Positions 1 through 9,270 of a stretch of 30,015 nt of DNA are shown one piece after another (positions within the stretch are counted from its first letter, which is position 1; each line of letters begins with the position of its first letter). The notes beneath the pieces are model-generated. The model saw only the letters and a list, made by a program, of their open reading frames with translations, ran no database searches and was not told where the DNA came from. This stretch comes from a virus: the IMG/VR virus record IMGVR_UViG_3300020219_000053, positions 1 to 30,015 of that record; one strand, given 5' to 3'. Made by a program: the position numbers and the translations under genes.

Positions 1-985
1 TATATTTATACTTTACTCTTACTTTTGCTACATTTTTTAATGTAAAATATTGTTGTTCAGTAAGTAATTCGGAAAGTTTAAATTGATTAGAGTTTAGAGT
101 TAGATATTTAGATGCATGTTCTGTATCGTACCGATCATCCAGTGCCAGATAACCTAATTTACTAATATCATAATCAAAAAAAGAGTTACCGTTTCCCAGT
201 ATATCATTATACAGGAACGTTAATCTTTCAAGCTTAATAACAGGTGAATGTTTCAGAGTAACGATAAAATCATTTATATTGAAAGTACCTGCGGTATCGG
301 TAGAGCTGAGTGTCAGGTCTTCTTCGGCATTTTCTTGCTGAAGGCTTATTAATGAATCGGAAAATACCGTAGTGATGTTGGCCAGGACCGGAGATATAGA
401 TTTCCTTTTACCAACACGAAGAATTTGATACGCACCTTCTTCATCCAAACGATCAAACGGGCCTGATTCGCGTGTTTTCAGCTCATCCACAACTAATTTA
501 GTCAGATAATTTTCATTTTTTAGCTGACGAATATCCGCAAGCGCTTTATTAAGAAGTCCAGCCTGACTCTCAATAGCCTGACTGACAATCGTTCCATCAT
601 CAATATCGTAGATCTGTTCCCTCAGCAATGCTTTCATATTTTTAATGAAAGGATTGCTTGAATCTTGAGGAGAGCGTATTAAAGAGGCATTATTTTTACC
701 GTCTTCGATCAAAAATGCTGTTCCGTTAACATTTTTGAACTTTGAAAGATCGGTAGATATGAATTCTATTTTGTATTCTATCTCTGGCGTCAGAGGCAAA
801 CACAGTATGTCAAGAGTTGAGCCGCTCACCACTACCGATTGAACCATAACCGGTGGTACGGAGGTTATTTGAGGCGTTATTTTGACGTTCTCAACCAACA
901 AGCCTGGCGTGAGGTTATCGCTGAAACTTACCGTAAGTGTCGTGTTGGATAGAACATTAACCTGTTTGAGTCTTAAATTTGCCAT
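1..985 (-). CDS. Beta-rich tail/baseplate protein downstream of the J-like wedge, C-terminus beyond window (partial)
   Basis: This open frame starts at ATG 985 and runs 328 codons without a stop to the left edge. It begins MANLRLKQVNVLSNTTLTVS. The first 80 or so residues read as an Ig-like beta-sandwich, with alternating strands such as TTLTVSF and STLDILCL. A middle, more helical part (about residues 105-175) follows, and the visible end contains VAKVRVKYKY, a strand pattern also repeated in the upstream J-like protein. The start lies 10 nt after the J-like stop, with an AAGGT ribosome site overlapping that stop, so the two are likely co-translated. Position suggests a baseplate-periphery or fibre-attachment protein. 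I do not recognise a named family, and the missing C-terminus limits the call. Confidence 0.75.
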   Translation of the reverse strand, partial: MANLRLKQVNVLSNTTLTVSFSDNLTPGLLVENVKITPQITSVPPVMVQSVVVSGSTLDILCLPLTPEIEYKIEFISTDLSKFKNVNGTAFLIEDGKNNASLIRSPQDSSNPFIKNMKALLREQIYDIDDGTIVSQAIESQAGLLNKALADIRQLKNENYLTKLVVDELKTRESGPFDRLDEEGAYQILRVGKRKSISPVLANITTVFSDSLISLQQENAEEDLTLSSTDTAGTFNINDFIVTLKHSPVIKLERLTFLYNDILGNGNSFFDYDISKLGYLALDDRYDTEHASKYLTLNSNQFKLSELLTEQQYFTLKNVAKVRVKYKY

Positions 986-995
986 CTAGCTGACC

Positions 996-3900
996 TTATC
1001 GGCCCTCCAACACAACCGATACATTATTCGCGACAAAGTATTGATTTCTCTGCGCAGTAATGCTCAAAACTTGCCCTGTCTTGCCTTCTTGATTGAAGGC
1101 CGTGACTCTCACCCGATCAACTCCATCTACGGCACCCGCGACATTCACCATATCCGATGCATCCAGAATATCATTTAGTTTATTCGTATTGATCGCTACG
1201 ATCAATCTATCTCGAACATTCTGCGTGACAGTTGTTCCGGCATTGTTAAATTCTGATTTCAATACAATTGCCAACGTAACATTAATCTTTATTTCAGAAG
1301 CCTGTTTAATCAAAACATCTGAATTGATCGGGCGATTCGTTTCAAGGGTCAAAGTAGTGTCGCCGATCAATCTATTATAGTTATATCGTACGAGAATTCT
1401 TTCATTTAACTTTGGCGCGGTGTAATTGTAAGTAATTAAGTACCTAGAATTAATTGCAGGCTGGTTTGTCTGGCTGACCGTCAGCAGAGCATTGGAAATG
1501 GTCGTGAATCCGCTCGATACAGCTACTTTATTTATTTGAGCAAAATATTTATTTCCATAAACGGTTCCGTTTCTCGTGAAAAATAGATCTTCATGATCAT
1601 TCGGATCCATATAATAAAACGTAACTCTTACTTTATCACCTATATTTGGAAGATTATTAAGATTATTCGTAGTTGCGGGCAAACGTACCTTTAACCCACC
1701 AAGCGTCTGATCCGTTATGGATTCATTTGAATAATACAGCGCAGTACGTAATTGGTTACCCAGAACATCATAACTCGTCAGGACATCCGTTACTTCCGCC
1801 CCAATCACCTCGACTCGTTCCATCTTGACTACCCTGATAATCCCGTAACGGCTACTCAGAGTATCGTTGGAGGTCAAGGAGAGTGCGGTTCTCAATGCCT
1901 CTCCTAGATCCTGAACCAATCCAGAGTCATTGATGGTAAATATAATATCTTTAGCTTTGGTAATGGTGGTGCCGGTAAATGTCACGACTCCTTCATTATT
2001 TATCTGATCTGATAACGATACCGCGAGTCTCGTTACGGATTGTTTCAATGAAGCCGTACTGAAGTACACCACTAGTACTTTTTCGTTACCAATGAGCGTT
2101 TCCTGAACCGCGTCTGAAAAAGTTAATATGTTTCCGACTACCGTTATATTGGGATCGCTCAGTTCGGAAGCATCGGCAAGATTCATTACGAATATCTGAT
2201 TCAGATCTATATTTGATGGAATAGTAAGGCCCGTGAGGATAAACTTACCTGAAGGAGCCAACGTCACATCGGCAATTTCTTTCGAAATAACATTGCATGC
2301 AAACGTAGAAGGCTGGAATCTGGAAAGATCACGTACCTGGTACGTCACCATTACCGATTCATCAACAGTCAAACCTACCTGACTAAGATTCAGAATATAG
2401 TTAAGATCTGTATCCGTACTAACGGTCCCGGCTCCGTTCCATAATTCTGTCCCGTCAAGTTTGGCTGCCGATACAACATTCGAGGCTATCAATTCATATT
2501 CAGCGCTGGAAAGATCAAGCTTTAAATAATATTGACCTCCAGACGAAAGTGCAATTTTTGCGTGTTGTGATTCAATCAAACAAGCTGGATTGGATCGGTT
2601 ACGTACGGTAACCTGATTATGATCATATCCATTACCTTTTCTGATCGCCGGAAGTTCATTCAGTCGGAATGAGAAAAGATCTGATATTTCAGCAATATAA
2701 TTAACTTTTGCCGTAAAAACATTGGGCCCGGAAGGATAATTCTGAACCGGTATCGTAATTAGATTATTATTCAGATTCCCTGTCAAACCATTTACGATAA
2801 ATATGTCCTGAACACCGTACGTAACCTGAACGGTCTGACCAGCCTGGGCCGAGGTATCGGTCGGAAGAACCACCGTAACGTCATAGAAGATACCGAAACC
2901 CGTAACGACTTTGGTGCTCTGAACGCTCCCATCGTTTTGACTGGTTTGGTAAAGTTCTTTTGAAGTATTGAAGATCTTGACCGAACTAACGGTTTCAAGA
3001 GGCATCAATAGCCCCGTCAGGATCACGACTAGTTTTCCTAGATAAACACCGCTCGTTGCGACGGTTACGGTACTGGTTCCGGATGAAAAGGCATTTACCG
3101 AAATAACCGATGTGATCGGATGGATGGCAGTGCCGCTATAAAATGTTCCGGATGTATTTTTAGTAAAGACTACCGATTCATCCCTTACAGCATTGCTGAA
3201 TCCCCAATCCACGCTATCCTGTACGGTTCTTGGATTGGTACGGGTAAATCTTCCGTCATAGTCAACATATGGATCGTATTGTACGATCCAAGTATAATCT
3301 ACCTGAAGGATATCGCTCGGCGAAGGTAGTGTATTTCCAGAAATTTGGATTCTTCCGAGTGTATTGATGGTTCCGGTACCGTTTAGATTCTGATTCGTTA
3401 CAGTATAACGTTCTCCCGTCGTGACGTTGAAAACCCTCGTTACACCGGTACATGGAGTATGAAGAAGTGTAATAACAGAACGGTCCGTCGTGAGTACGGT
3501 GCTGTTTTCATTAGTAATTAGAAGATTTTGCTGTAATGCGGGAATCGTCAATACGTCTGTAAACGTAACATTATCCTGACCGTTGTATTTTCCTTTTACT
3601 CTATCTTCCGGAAGATCAGATATCTTATCACTAATCCATACAAATTTATCAAAACCCCAAGGGCTACCCGAATATACACCGGTATCCTTAATTAACTCAT
3701 AATTACCCTGAACTCTACCTAATGAATCAATTGTTTTTTCTTTAAAATTAGATCCGCTTAATGAGCCCGTCACTTCCACAATTTGTTGAGCTGGTTGTGC
3801 CGGGAGGGTCTTGGCAGCAATATTATCAATTCTTTTACGATTTACTGTTTTGTTCTCATCACCAACAATTTGACCCAAAACAAAGTTATTTTTTATATCA

Positions 3901-4799
3901 GTCGGGTCTCCGCGATTGCTGGCATCACGATAGATAAAGCTATCTACCTGTTCAGCGAGTCTTGTCCCCAGGATAATAATATCGACTTTTCCGCCCTGAC
4001 CTTCTGATATGATGGTAAAGGATCCGTCATCATTCTGAAATACTTGTGTTCCGTCACGAATCATCAGGCTGTCGCCTGGCTCGATTACCAAGGCATCCAG
4101 AACATCTGTATCCGAGAGAACAAGATTACGGTATCCGAGAGCCGTTCCGACATTGGAGCCGCTGAAGATCGCCAGGACTCGATTTCTGAAAGAAGTATCG
4201 TCTTCTTGATTCGCTCCACCAGAGAATGGATTTATATTCGTGACATTCGAAATCCCTGCGATGTTGGTTCGGCTGATACCAAATTTAGATATGTTACCGA
4301 TTATGCCGGGAGTCGTGGCGATGACCGGCACTTCAACCGCATACAAATCTGATATTCCGAGGAAATCAAGTTCGTTTCGATATCTCGTGGCAACGGCTTT
4401 ATATAGATTTGATTGAGAAGGATTGATAGAAATGCCGGTTTGAGTTGCGAAGGATATTCCGCTGCTGGAAAAAACAAGCGATCCACGGCCCACTCCGATG
4501 GTCGCGGGGATGCTGGCGAAAGTCAAAAGCGCCACACCACTACTGGTTGTGGATGATTTTCTCGATACTCCAAAGTTTTGAGATAAGAAATCAAGGTCAC
4601 TGCCAGAAACCAGTCTTATGGATTGTTGATCTGAAATTTTAGAAATTTCATCATACAATAGAGAAAGCTGTCCAGCAGGGGATTCAATAAATAAATCTCT
4701 CGCGACTGTACCGGGCTTGACATCAAGATTGGGCTGGCGTGATCGATAAAAATCAATCAAATTTAGTATTATTTCATCTGCATATCTGATCGTTACCAC
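996..4799 (-). CDS. Baseplate J/gp6-like wedge protein with a large repeat-domain insertion
   Basis: This 1267-aa protein is a Baseplate_J-type wedge component, which in P2 (gpJ) and T4 (gp6) forms the baseplate ring that triggers sheath contraction. The family core is visible at both ends. Residues 1-250 include PGTVARDLFIESPAGQ, then a region with GVGRGSLVFS, and NPFSGGANQEDDTSFRNR (about 190-207). Residues 1155-1267 include the usual closing domain with VRDRLIVAINTNKLNDILD and VDGVDRVRVTAFN. Between them lies a beta-rich insertion of about 900 residues containing recurring strand ends of the form V-x-V-x-Y/F near 502, 661, 820, 912, 1061 and 1125. P2 gpJ is about 300 aa, so this is much enlarged. 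The start is GTG, chosen because GGGAG lies 5 nt upstream. It follows the gp25/W-like gene, the standard neighbour of J. Confidence 0.88.
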   Translation of the reverse strand: MVTIRYADEIILNLIDFYRSRQPNLDVKPGTVARDLFIESPAGQLSLLYDEISKISDQQSIRLVSGSDLDFLSQNFGVSRKSSTTSSGVALLTFASIPATIGVGRGSLVFSSSGISFATQTGISINPSQSNLYKAVATRYRNELDFLGISDLYAVEVPVIATTPGIIGNISKFGISRTNIAGISNVTNINPFSGGANQEDDTSFRNRVLAIFSGSNVGTALGYRNLVLSDTDVLDALVIEPGDSLMIRDGTQVFQNDDGSFTIISEGQGGKVDIIILGTRLAEQVDSFIYRDASNRGDPTDIKNNFVLGQIVGDENKTVNRKRIDNIAAKTLPAQPAQQIVEVTGSLSGSNFKEKTIDSLGRVQGNYELIKDTGVYSGSPWGFDKFVWISDKISDLPEDRVKGKYNGQDNVTFTDVLTIPALQQNLLITNENSTVLTTDRSVITLLHTPCTGVTRVFNVTTGERYTVTNQNLNGTGTINTLGRIQISGNTLPSPSDILQVDYTWIVQYDPYVDYDGRFTRTNPRTVQDSVDWGFSNAVRDESVVFTKNTSGTFYSGTAIHPITSVISVNAFSSGTSTVTVATSGVYLGKLVVILTGLLMPLETVSSVKIFNTSKELYQTSQNDGSVQSTKVVTGFGIFYDVTVVLPTDTSAQAGQTVQVTYGVQDIFIVNGLTGNLNNNLITIPVQNYPSGPNVFTAKVNYIAEISDLFSFRLNELPAIRKGNGYDHNQVTVRNRSNPACLIESQHAKIALSSGGQYYLKLDLSSAEYELIASNVVSAAKLDGTELWNGAGTVSTDTDLNYILNLSQVGLTVDESVMVTYQVRDLSRFQPSTFACNVISKEIADVTLAPSGKFILTGLTIPSNIDLNQIFVMNLADASELSDPNITVVGNILTFSDAVQETLIGNEKVLVVYFSTASLKQSVTRLAVSLSDQINNEGVVTFTGTTITKAKDIIFTINDSGLVQDLGEALRTALSLTSNDTLSSRYGIIRVVKMERVEVIGAEVTDVLTSYDVLGNQLRTALYYSNESITDQTLGGLKVRLPATTNNLNNLPNIGDKVRVTFYYMDPNDHEDLFFTRNGTVYGNKYFAQINKVAVSSGFTTISNALLTVSQTNQPAINSRYLITYNYTAPKLNERILVRYNYNRLIGDTTLTLETNRPINSDVLIKQASEIKINVTLAIVLKSEFNNAGTTVTQNVRDRLIVAINTNKLNDILDASDMVNVAGAVDGVDRVRVTAFNQEGKTGQVLSITAQRNQYFVANNVSVVLEGR

Positions 4800-4804
4800 T
4801 TAGA

Positions 4805-4809
4805 CTCCC
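4805..4809 (-). promoter_or_regulatory. Ribosome binding site fixing the GTG start of the J-like gene
   Basis: GGGAG is followed by five nucleotides and then GTG at 4799. It lies in the 11-nt gap after the gp25/W-like TGA stop. It supports GTG rather than a downstream ATG as the start of the J-like protein. Confidence 0.6.
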
Positions 4810-4810
4810 A

Positions 4811-5245
4811 TCATAAAAATCCAGATACAGTAAATGATGTCTGTACTTTATTGTAAGTTCTATCCAGAACAGTTATCTTGACTATAAATAATCTAGGATC
4901 GGTATCGTTTCTCTGAACAAGTATTCCGACGATCGCTGCTAATTGTTCTTCCGCAGATAATTTTTGGAAGCTTTCAAGTTGAATTCCTTGAAGTGCCTGA
5001 AGCGTCGTTATGGATGTCCTTAATTGATTTTCGGCCGCATCCGTTATGATGGCGGTATCGAGATGAGATCCGATTAGAGTTTTGGATATAAAAGAACCGT
5101 ACCATGGATTAAAAACGTTTGAACCGGCTGGTGTAATGGCTATTTTTAATATATCTTGAATCAGCTTATCTTTATCCTGAACCGTCTCTAATTGACCGTT
5201 CAGAATGCTGATATCTCCATTTTTTAGCTTCAAATCAAACGACAT
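4811..5245 (-). CDS. gp25/W-like baseplate wedge protein
   Basis: This 144-aa protein matches the small wedge family of T4 gp25 and P2 gpW, which links the sheath to the baseplate and starts sheath polymerisation. The sequence shows the typical order: an N-terminal strand pair (MSFDLKLKNGDISILNGQLE), the helix-rich DKDKLIQDILKIAITPAGSN, then the family hallmark NPWYGSFISKTLIG, and a C-terminal alpha/beta portion ending in strands. Length is normal for the family. GGAGAG lies 2 nt before the ATG. It sits immediately upstream of the J-like gene, as in P2-like and T6SS-like clusters, where the two products are partners. Despite an old gp25 annotation as a lysozyme, enzymatic activity should not be assumed. 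Confidence 0.88.
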   Translation of the reverse strand: MSFDLKLKNGDISILNGQLETVQDKDKLIQDILKIAITPAGSNVFNPWYGSFISKTLIGSHLDTAIITDAAENQLRTSITTLQALQGIQLESFQKLSAEEQLAAIVGILVQRNDTDPRLFIVKITVLDRTYNKVQTSFTVSGFL

Positions 5246-5295
5246 AACTCTCCATCACAAGCTATACCGGATTATCAGCCGGAATAATGATCGAA

Positions 5296-6903
5296 TCAGG
5301 AATTTGTCGTCTTGCCTTTATAAATAGCATCAATTATAGTAAATATTCGTCTAACTTGGGTTTCGTATCCCGTCAGGACTGCCAAAGACCCGAGTGTTCT
5401 GGATCCTTTTGATTTTCTATCTTTTACCTTCTCGGATTGAAGCTCAGGATTCTTATACATACGTTCGAACGCTGCATCATCCAGCATATCCAGCAATATA
5501 GCGTGATCAACTGTCCATAAAGCAATGTAAGTTGTCAACATATCAAGTAGTCCGAACCCTGTATCATCACCCATGATCATCGCGATATTAAATAATGCTG
5601 ATTCTGACTTTCTTGCAAAATCATTTCTTCTATTCGTAATATTGGTTATTTTTTGCTCATAAACCGTTGGTACGTTTGGCCCAAAACTTCCCAGCGCCAC
5701 CTCATCAATTGCCGAAAATACCGTACCACCGATTTGTTTTTTAAATATTTCAAACTCCGTATCGGCAATCAATTTCTCTTTTGTCAATCTACTTATTTCA
5801 AGCTCATCCGGCGTAAGTGTAGCGCTGGATGTATCAAGATCATACGAACTGATGCCTGCGGTGATTCCTTTGGCGGATGGTTTTGGTTTCCACGTAATAT
5901 TACTTGTAGTACGGCTCAATTCTCTCTGAGATTCAAAAAGCTGATCCGTAACGGTTTTTAGTAAAACAAAAAGATTCTGTACAATAAAAACTTCAGACCT
6001 GTATAGCTTCGACGCTCCTCCCAAAAGATCCATTAATCTTTGGCTTGTAAATCTTTCATCTTTTTTAATTTGATCAATAGATTTTTGTAAATCTTTAAAA
6101 TCAACGTTTTTATTCGCTACATTGAATCTAACTCTACAAACCTTCTCGATCATAGGTCTGGAAAAGGTTGTATCGCGATTAAGTATTCTTTCTTTGTCTG
6201 TTAGGAATGGTGTTCCGATTTTATTAATCGCCGGAAGAACCGTCAGATCGATCCTCGGATCAACAATGAACGGTTTAATGATATGCTGAATAGCTTTTAA
6301 TGATTTGAGATCGCTGCCACTAAACTGAGCCGTTGGATAGAGTTGTTTGACATTCTCTCTAACCGTATATTCTTTTGTTTGAGCTTCACCTTCATCTAAT
6401 GGGGATGATTCGTTGCCTTCTTTCATCATAGACAATTCTCTTGAGAATTGAACAGAATAGGCCAGTGCGGAGCTTATATCGTTTTCTTTTGCATAGATGG
6501 CGAGTCTTGATTTTGACCATGTTTCTCTAGCATCGAGAAGTTTTAACGTTCCTTCAGATAATCCCGCGGCTACTTGGTATCTTTTATTTCTCAGATCTTC
6601 ACTAAGGTTTAGATTAGGATCGAATCCAGGATTGTAAGAACCAAGATCTGAACAGATTGGCAAACCAAGTAATCTATAAAAGGTATTGCAGTAACTTTCT
6701 TGCGGTTCACGATTAATCAATCCAGCATGCGTGATCGATTCTATAGCTTTTTCTTCGAATTTAAATTTTGATTGTTCTGGAGTATTGTAACGACTTCTAT
6801 AGCGCTCAATTTCAGACGCGAAACTGTCGTATATTTTAGTGATATCCTGTTTAACATACTGAGTGTCAAAAAAAGAATTCTGATTATAAATATTATCCGG
6901 CAC
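5296..6903 (-). CDS. Structural protein of unknown fold in the baseplate wedge region
   Basis: This 535-aa protein is mostly helical and hydrophilic, without a signal peptide or membrane segment. An N-terminal stretch near residues 68-83 contains SYCNTFYRLLGLPIC, which looks like a conserved-core motif. Later parts contain charged helices such as DLQKSIDQIKKDERFT and LSRLTKEKL-like segments, and a basic region near 490-500 (KVKDRKSKGSR). It starts with GTG at 6903 inside the end of the 77-aa gene (11-nt overlap), with AGGAG about 6 nt upstream, so it is translationally coupled. Being between the hydrophobic 710-aa protein and gp25, it is most simply a wedge or hub-wedge connector. I do not recognise the family and assign no function beyond location. 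Confidence 0.75.
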   Translation of the reverse strand: MPDNIYNQNSFFDTQYVKQDITKIYDSFASEIERYRSRYNTPEQSKFKFEEKAIESITHAGLINREPQESYCNTFYRLLGLPICSDLGSYNPGFDPNLNLSEDLRNKRYQVAAGLSEGTLKLLDARETWSKSRLAIYAKENDISSALAYSVQFSRELSMMKEGNESSPLDEGEAQTKEYTVRENVKQLYPTAQFSGSDLKSLKAIQHIIKPFIVDPRIDLTVLPAINKIGTPFLTDKERILNRDTTFSRPMIEKVCRVRFNVANKNVDFKDLQKSIDQIKKDERFTSQRLMDLLGGASKLYRSEVFIVQNLFVLLKTVTDQLFESQRELSRTTSNITWKPKPSAKGITAGISSYDLDTSSATLTPDELEISRLTKEKLIADTEFEIFKKQIGGTVFSAIDEVALGSFGPNVPTVYEQKITNITNRRNDFARKSESALFNIAMIMGDDTGFGLLDMLTTYIALWTVDHAILLDMLDDAAFERMYKNPELQSEKVKDRKSKGSRTLGSLAVLTGYETQVRRIFTIIDAIYKGKTTNS

Positions 6904-7126
6904 GTTTCACTCCTATGAGTGCCAATTCCTGCTCAATGGTCGTCATGACGGGATTCAGAACAAAATAAGCCGTGATCCAACGTTGCTCTGATCCTGACAT
7001 ACTCCACCATAACCTATCCAGATCGTCTAATAATAAAGCCGATTCCAACGTATCGTAATTCTTGGTTTCGAATTCTTCTTGCCTCGCCAGATACAACTGA
7101 ACCGCTGGAGTTATGAGTCCACTCAT
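6893..7126 (-). CDS. Small 77-aa tail protein overlapping both neighbours
   Basis: This 77-aa acidic, helix-forming protein contains LLLDDLDRLWWSMSGSEQRW near its centre and ends with IGVKRAG. The ATG overlaps the stop of the 710-aa gene as ATGA, with GGGAGAG just upstream, and its TAA lies 11 nt inside the 535-aa gene. This double overlap in the same strand is strong evidence that it is real and co-translated. It could be an adaptor or chaperone for one of its neighbours. No family is recognised. Confidence 0.75.
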   Translation of the reverse strand: MSGLITPAVQLYLARQEEFETKNYDTLESALLLDDLDRLWWSMSGSEQRWITAYFVLNPVMTTIEQELALIGVKRAG

Positions 7127-9255
7127 GACGACTCTCCCGCACCGGTATCGTTTGCCGTATCGGTGGCGTCGCGACGGACCTTCGTCGTGTCGTCGAGCGT
7201 TCCAGAACCGGTGCTGGTAGCGATGGGGGCCGTGATGAACGTGTAATCAAGTTGCTGAATCCCAACGCTCGCCTGAACAGTCAAATCAATTGGTAAACTT
7301 ATATTCTGGAAATAATTATTATTATACTGAACCCTAATCGTTCCGACTCCGCCTACATCGCTACTGATTTCTGCTGTAAACGCTTCCGAACCATCGTAAC
7401 TAAATGGAGTGATGGATCCGAAAGTAATTTCAGGCTTGAAATTCGCAGCTAACTGTGCTCCCACATCCGGAGGCAATCCTGCACCCAAACTTGCAGAATT
7501 CTGATCCTTCAATAAGGCTTTAACTTTTATGGTTTTGGTGGTGAATTGAGATGCCGGATCCACGGTAAAGCTACTTTTGGTATTCGATACGCCTATATTT
7601 ACAAATTGATTCAATGCAGCTTTTGAGTCATCCAGCATTACATTGAGGCACCCGATCACTTCGGACTGGAAATCAGCTGTCGTGGCGAGAGTCATGTTGG
7701 TTCGGTATCTGGCAAGTGCCGAATCCACACATATTTTAGCAGCGGCAGGATCCGGAAGCGGAACGGCTCTCAACCGGTCAGGATTGAGCCCTGTAAAGGT
7801 TGCATTTGCGAGCTGGCGATCCGCCGCGACTGCTGGCAAGCAACCAATCGTAATAAGTGTCTCACCCGCTAGTACATAATGATTTACTCTTACAGTATAA
7901 CTGATATCGCTTATCGTGACACCATCAGCAGCAGGTGTACTGGCGATCGTAATATCCTTATGAAGCATTGTATTGAGACTGCCCTGCACGCCTTCTACCA
8001 AAATATGTGTCTTCTCATCATCTTCAAATGCTGAGCCACCGACCAGACTCAAAGCTCCGTTAAAAGGCTGAGCTGGAAAATTTGCCCAATTCAACAGCGC
8101 AAGAGTAGGTGTGCGATCAATAATACAATCTTTCATTCTGATGTATCTGGGAACCCCTGTTCCTCCGAATGGAGTCGGATCGTATAGGAAACGTAAATCA
8201 ACTACATAAGGAGCTTTTGTGGGGAATGTATCTTTCGTGTATACTTTTCCTTGTGGGAAAAATATAAATCCCAATAATGGATTCACATCTACCGGGAATG
8301 TAATGTTGAAAAACATCTCCGTCCCGACAAGAGTCGAATCATAAAACTGCCAGCTTTCTCTCCTGACCTGTCCCAAAGAAGCAAAGAGCGTCTTGAAAAC
8401 TTCCGGAATTCCTGAAATGGCCGATGCATCCGGCCCGACTTGACTCAGATAAAGAAGATTTCCAGTGTTTTCTCTGGTATACGGAGCAGATTTGATGAAA
8501 GCCGGACAGACCTCTACAGTACAGCATCCCGTATCATCCTGAGCAGAATCATCACACGGAGGAATTCCGAAGACCAATAGAAGAATTGCTTTGATCACTT
8601 GGATCAGAACATCCAAAACGCCCAACACGGCAAATATGTTCTGCATAAAACATAAAAGATGTCCGAGCTTTCTCAGAATAATCAGTGCTGATTGAGAATC
8701 TCGTTTAGCAAAAATCTTACCCAGCAGGACAATATTTTTTATTAATTGATTAACGATTCTAGTTACTTCAGAAATGATATACGCGATCAGCGCTACGATC
8801 AGCAGGATCAATGAAATGATCATGATGATGATGGCAATGATCGGAAACATCGCAAGAAAATCCGGAATGCATACCCGGAACAATTTCTGCATTTTCCCAC
8901 CCAATTTGATCGGATTGGGAATGGCACAGAGAATTTCGATCATGCATAAAATAATGCCGATCGAAGGAAGTCCGAATTTATATATAGAAATGAATCCGCT
9001 AAAATCATTCAGCAGCTTCATTATCGGGTCAATATTGACCCGATCAATGCTTGGATTTATGCTTGGTTTGAATAAACCTGGAGGAAGTCTTAGATTAAAA
9101 TTATCAAACAGAGCCTGAAGATTTTCAGGAAATTTATTAATAAAACCGAGATTCGGAATATCAGTTAGTTGACCGTTGGCACTTCCGAAGCCCGGAACCG
9201 GTTGCGGTGTAAACTCCGGAGGTGTAACTAGATTGTCAGAAATATTACAAGGCAC
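7123..9255 (-). CDS. Baseplate-region protein with long hydrophobic helices and a cysteine cluster
   Basis: This 710-aa protein has three parts. Residues 1-90 are proline-rich and soluble. Residues 97-232 are strongly hydrophobic, with a segment at 99-112, a long one at about 131-162 containing AIIIMIISLILLIVALIAYI, and one at about 205-232. Immediately after comes a cysteine cluster at C234, C244, C245 and C250. Residues 260-710 are beta-rich and end in a Thr/Asp-rich hydrophilic tail. It starts with GTG at 9255, 15 nt after the spike gene's stop, with AGGA/AAAGAG-type signals in the gap. Position between spike and wedge genes suggests a virion baseplate protein. The helices could be membrane-active during DNA entry or buried at an oligomer axis. 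Neither function is proven by sequence. Confidence 0.72.
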   Translation of the reverse strand: MPCNISDNLVTPPEFTPQPVPGFGSANGQLTDIPNLGFINKFPENLQALFDNFNLRLPPGLFKPSINPSIDRVNIDPIMKLLNDFSGFISIYKFGLPSIGIILCMIEILCAIPNPIKLGGKMQKLFRVCIPDFLAMFPIIAIIIMIISLILLIVALIAYIISEVTRIVNQLIKNIVLLGKIFAKRDSQSALIILRKLGHLLCFMQNIFAVLGVLDVLIQVIKAILLLVFGIPPCDDSAQDDTGCCTVEVCPAFIKSAPYTRENTGNLLYLSQVGPDASAISGIPEVFKTLFASLGQVRRESWQFYDSTLVGTEMFFNITFPVDVNPLLGFIFFPQGKVYTKDTFPTKAPYVVDLRFLYDPTPFGGTGVPRYIRMKDCIIDRTPTLALLNWANFPAQPFNGALSLVGGSAFEDDEKTHILVEGVQGSLNTMLHKDITIASTPAADGVTISDISYTVRVNHYVLAGETLITIGCLPAVAADRQLANATFTGLNPDRLRAVPLPDPAAAKICVDSALARYRTNMTLATTADFQSEVIGCLNVMLDDSKAALNQFVNIGVSNTKSSFTVDPASQFTTKTIKVKALLKDQNSASLGAGLPPDVGAQLAANFKPEITFGSITPFSYDGSEAFTAEISSDVGGVGTIRVQYNNNYFQNISLPIDLTVQASVGIQQLDYTFITAPIATSTGSGTLDDTTKVRRDATDTANDTGAGESS

Positions 9256-9270
9256 GACTCTTTATATATC

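Noticed and set aside
1093-1380. Plus-strand open frames across the window, such as 1093-1380, 22038-22520 and 28083-28442
   Set aside because: All lie opposite long, well-supported minus-strand genes, have unlikely compositions and no ribosome sites or recognisable motifs.
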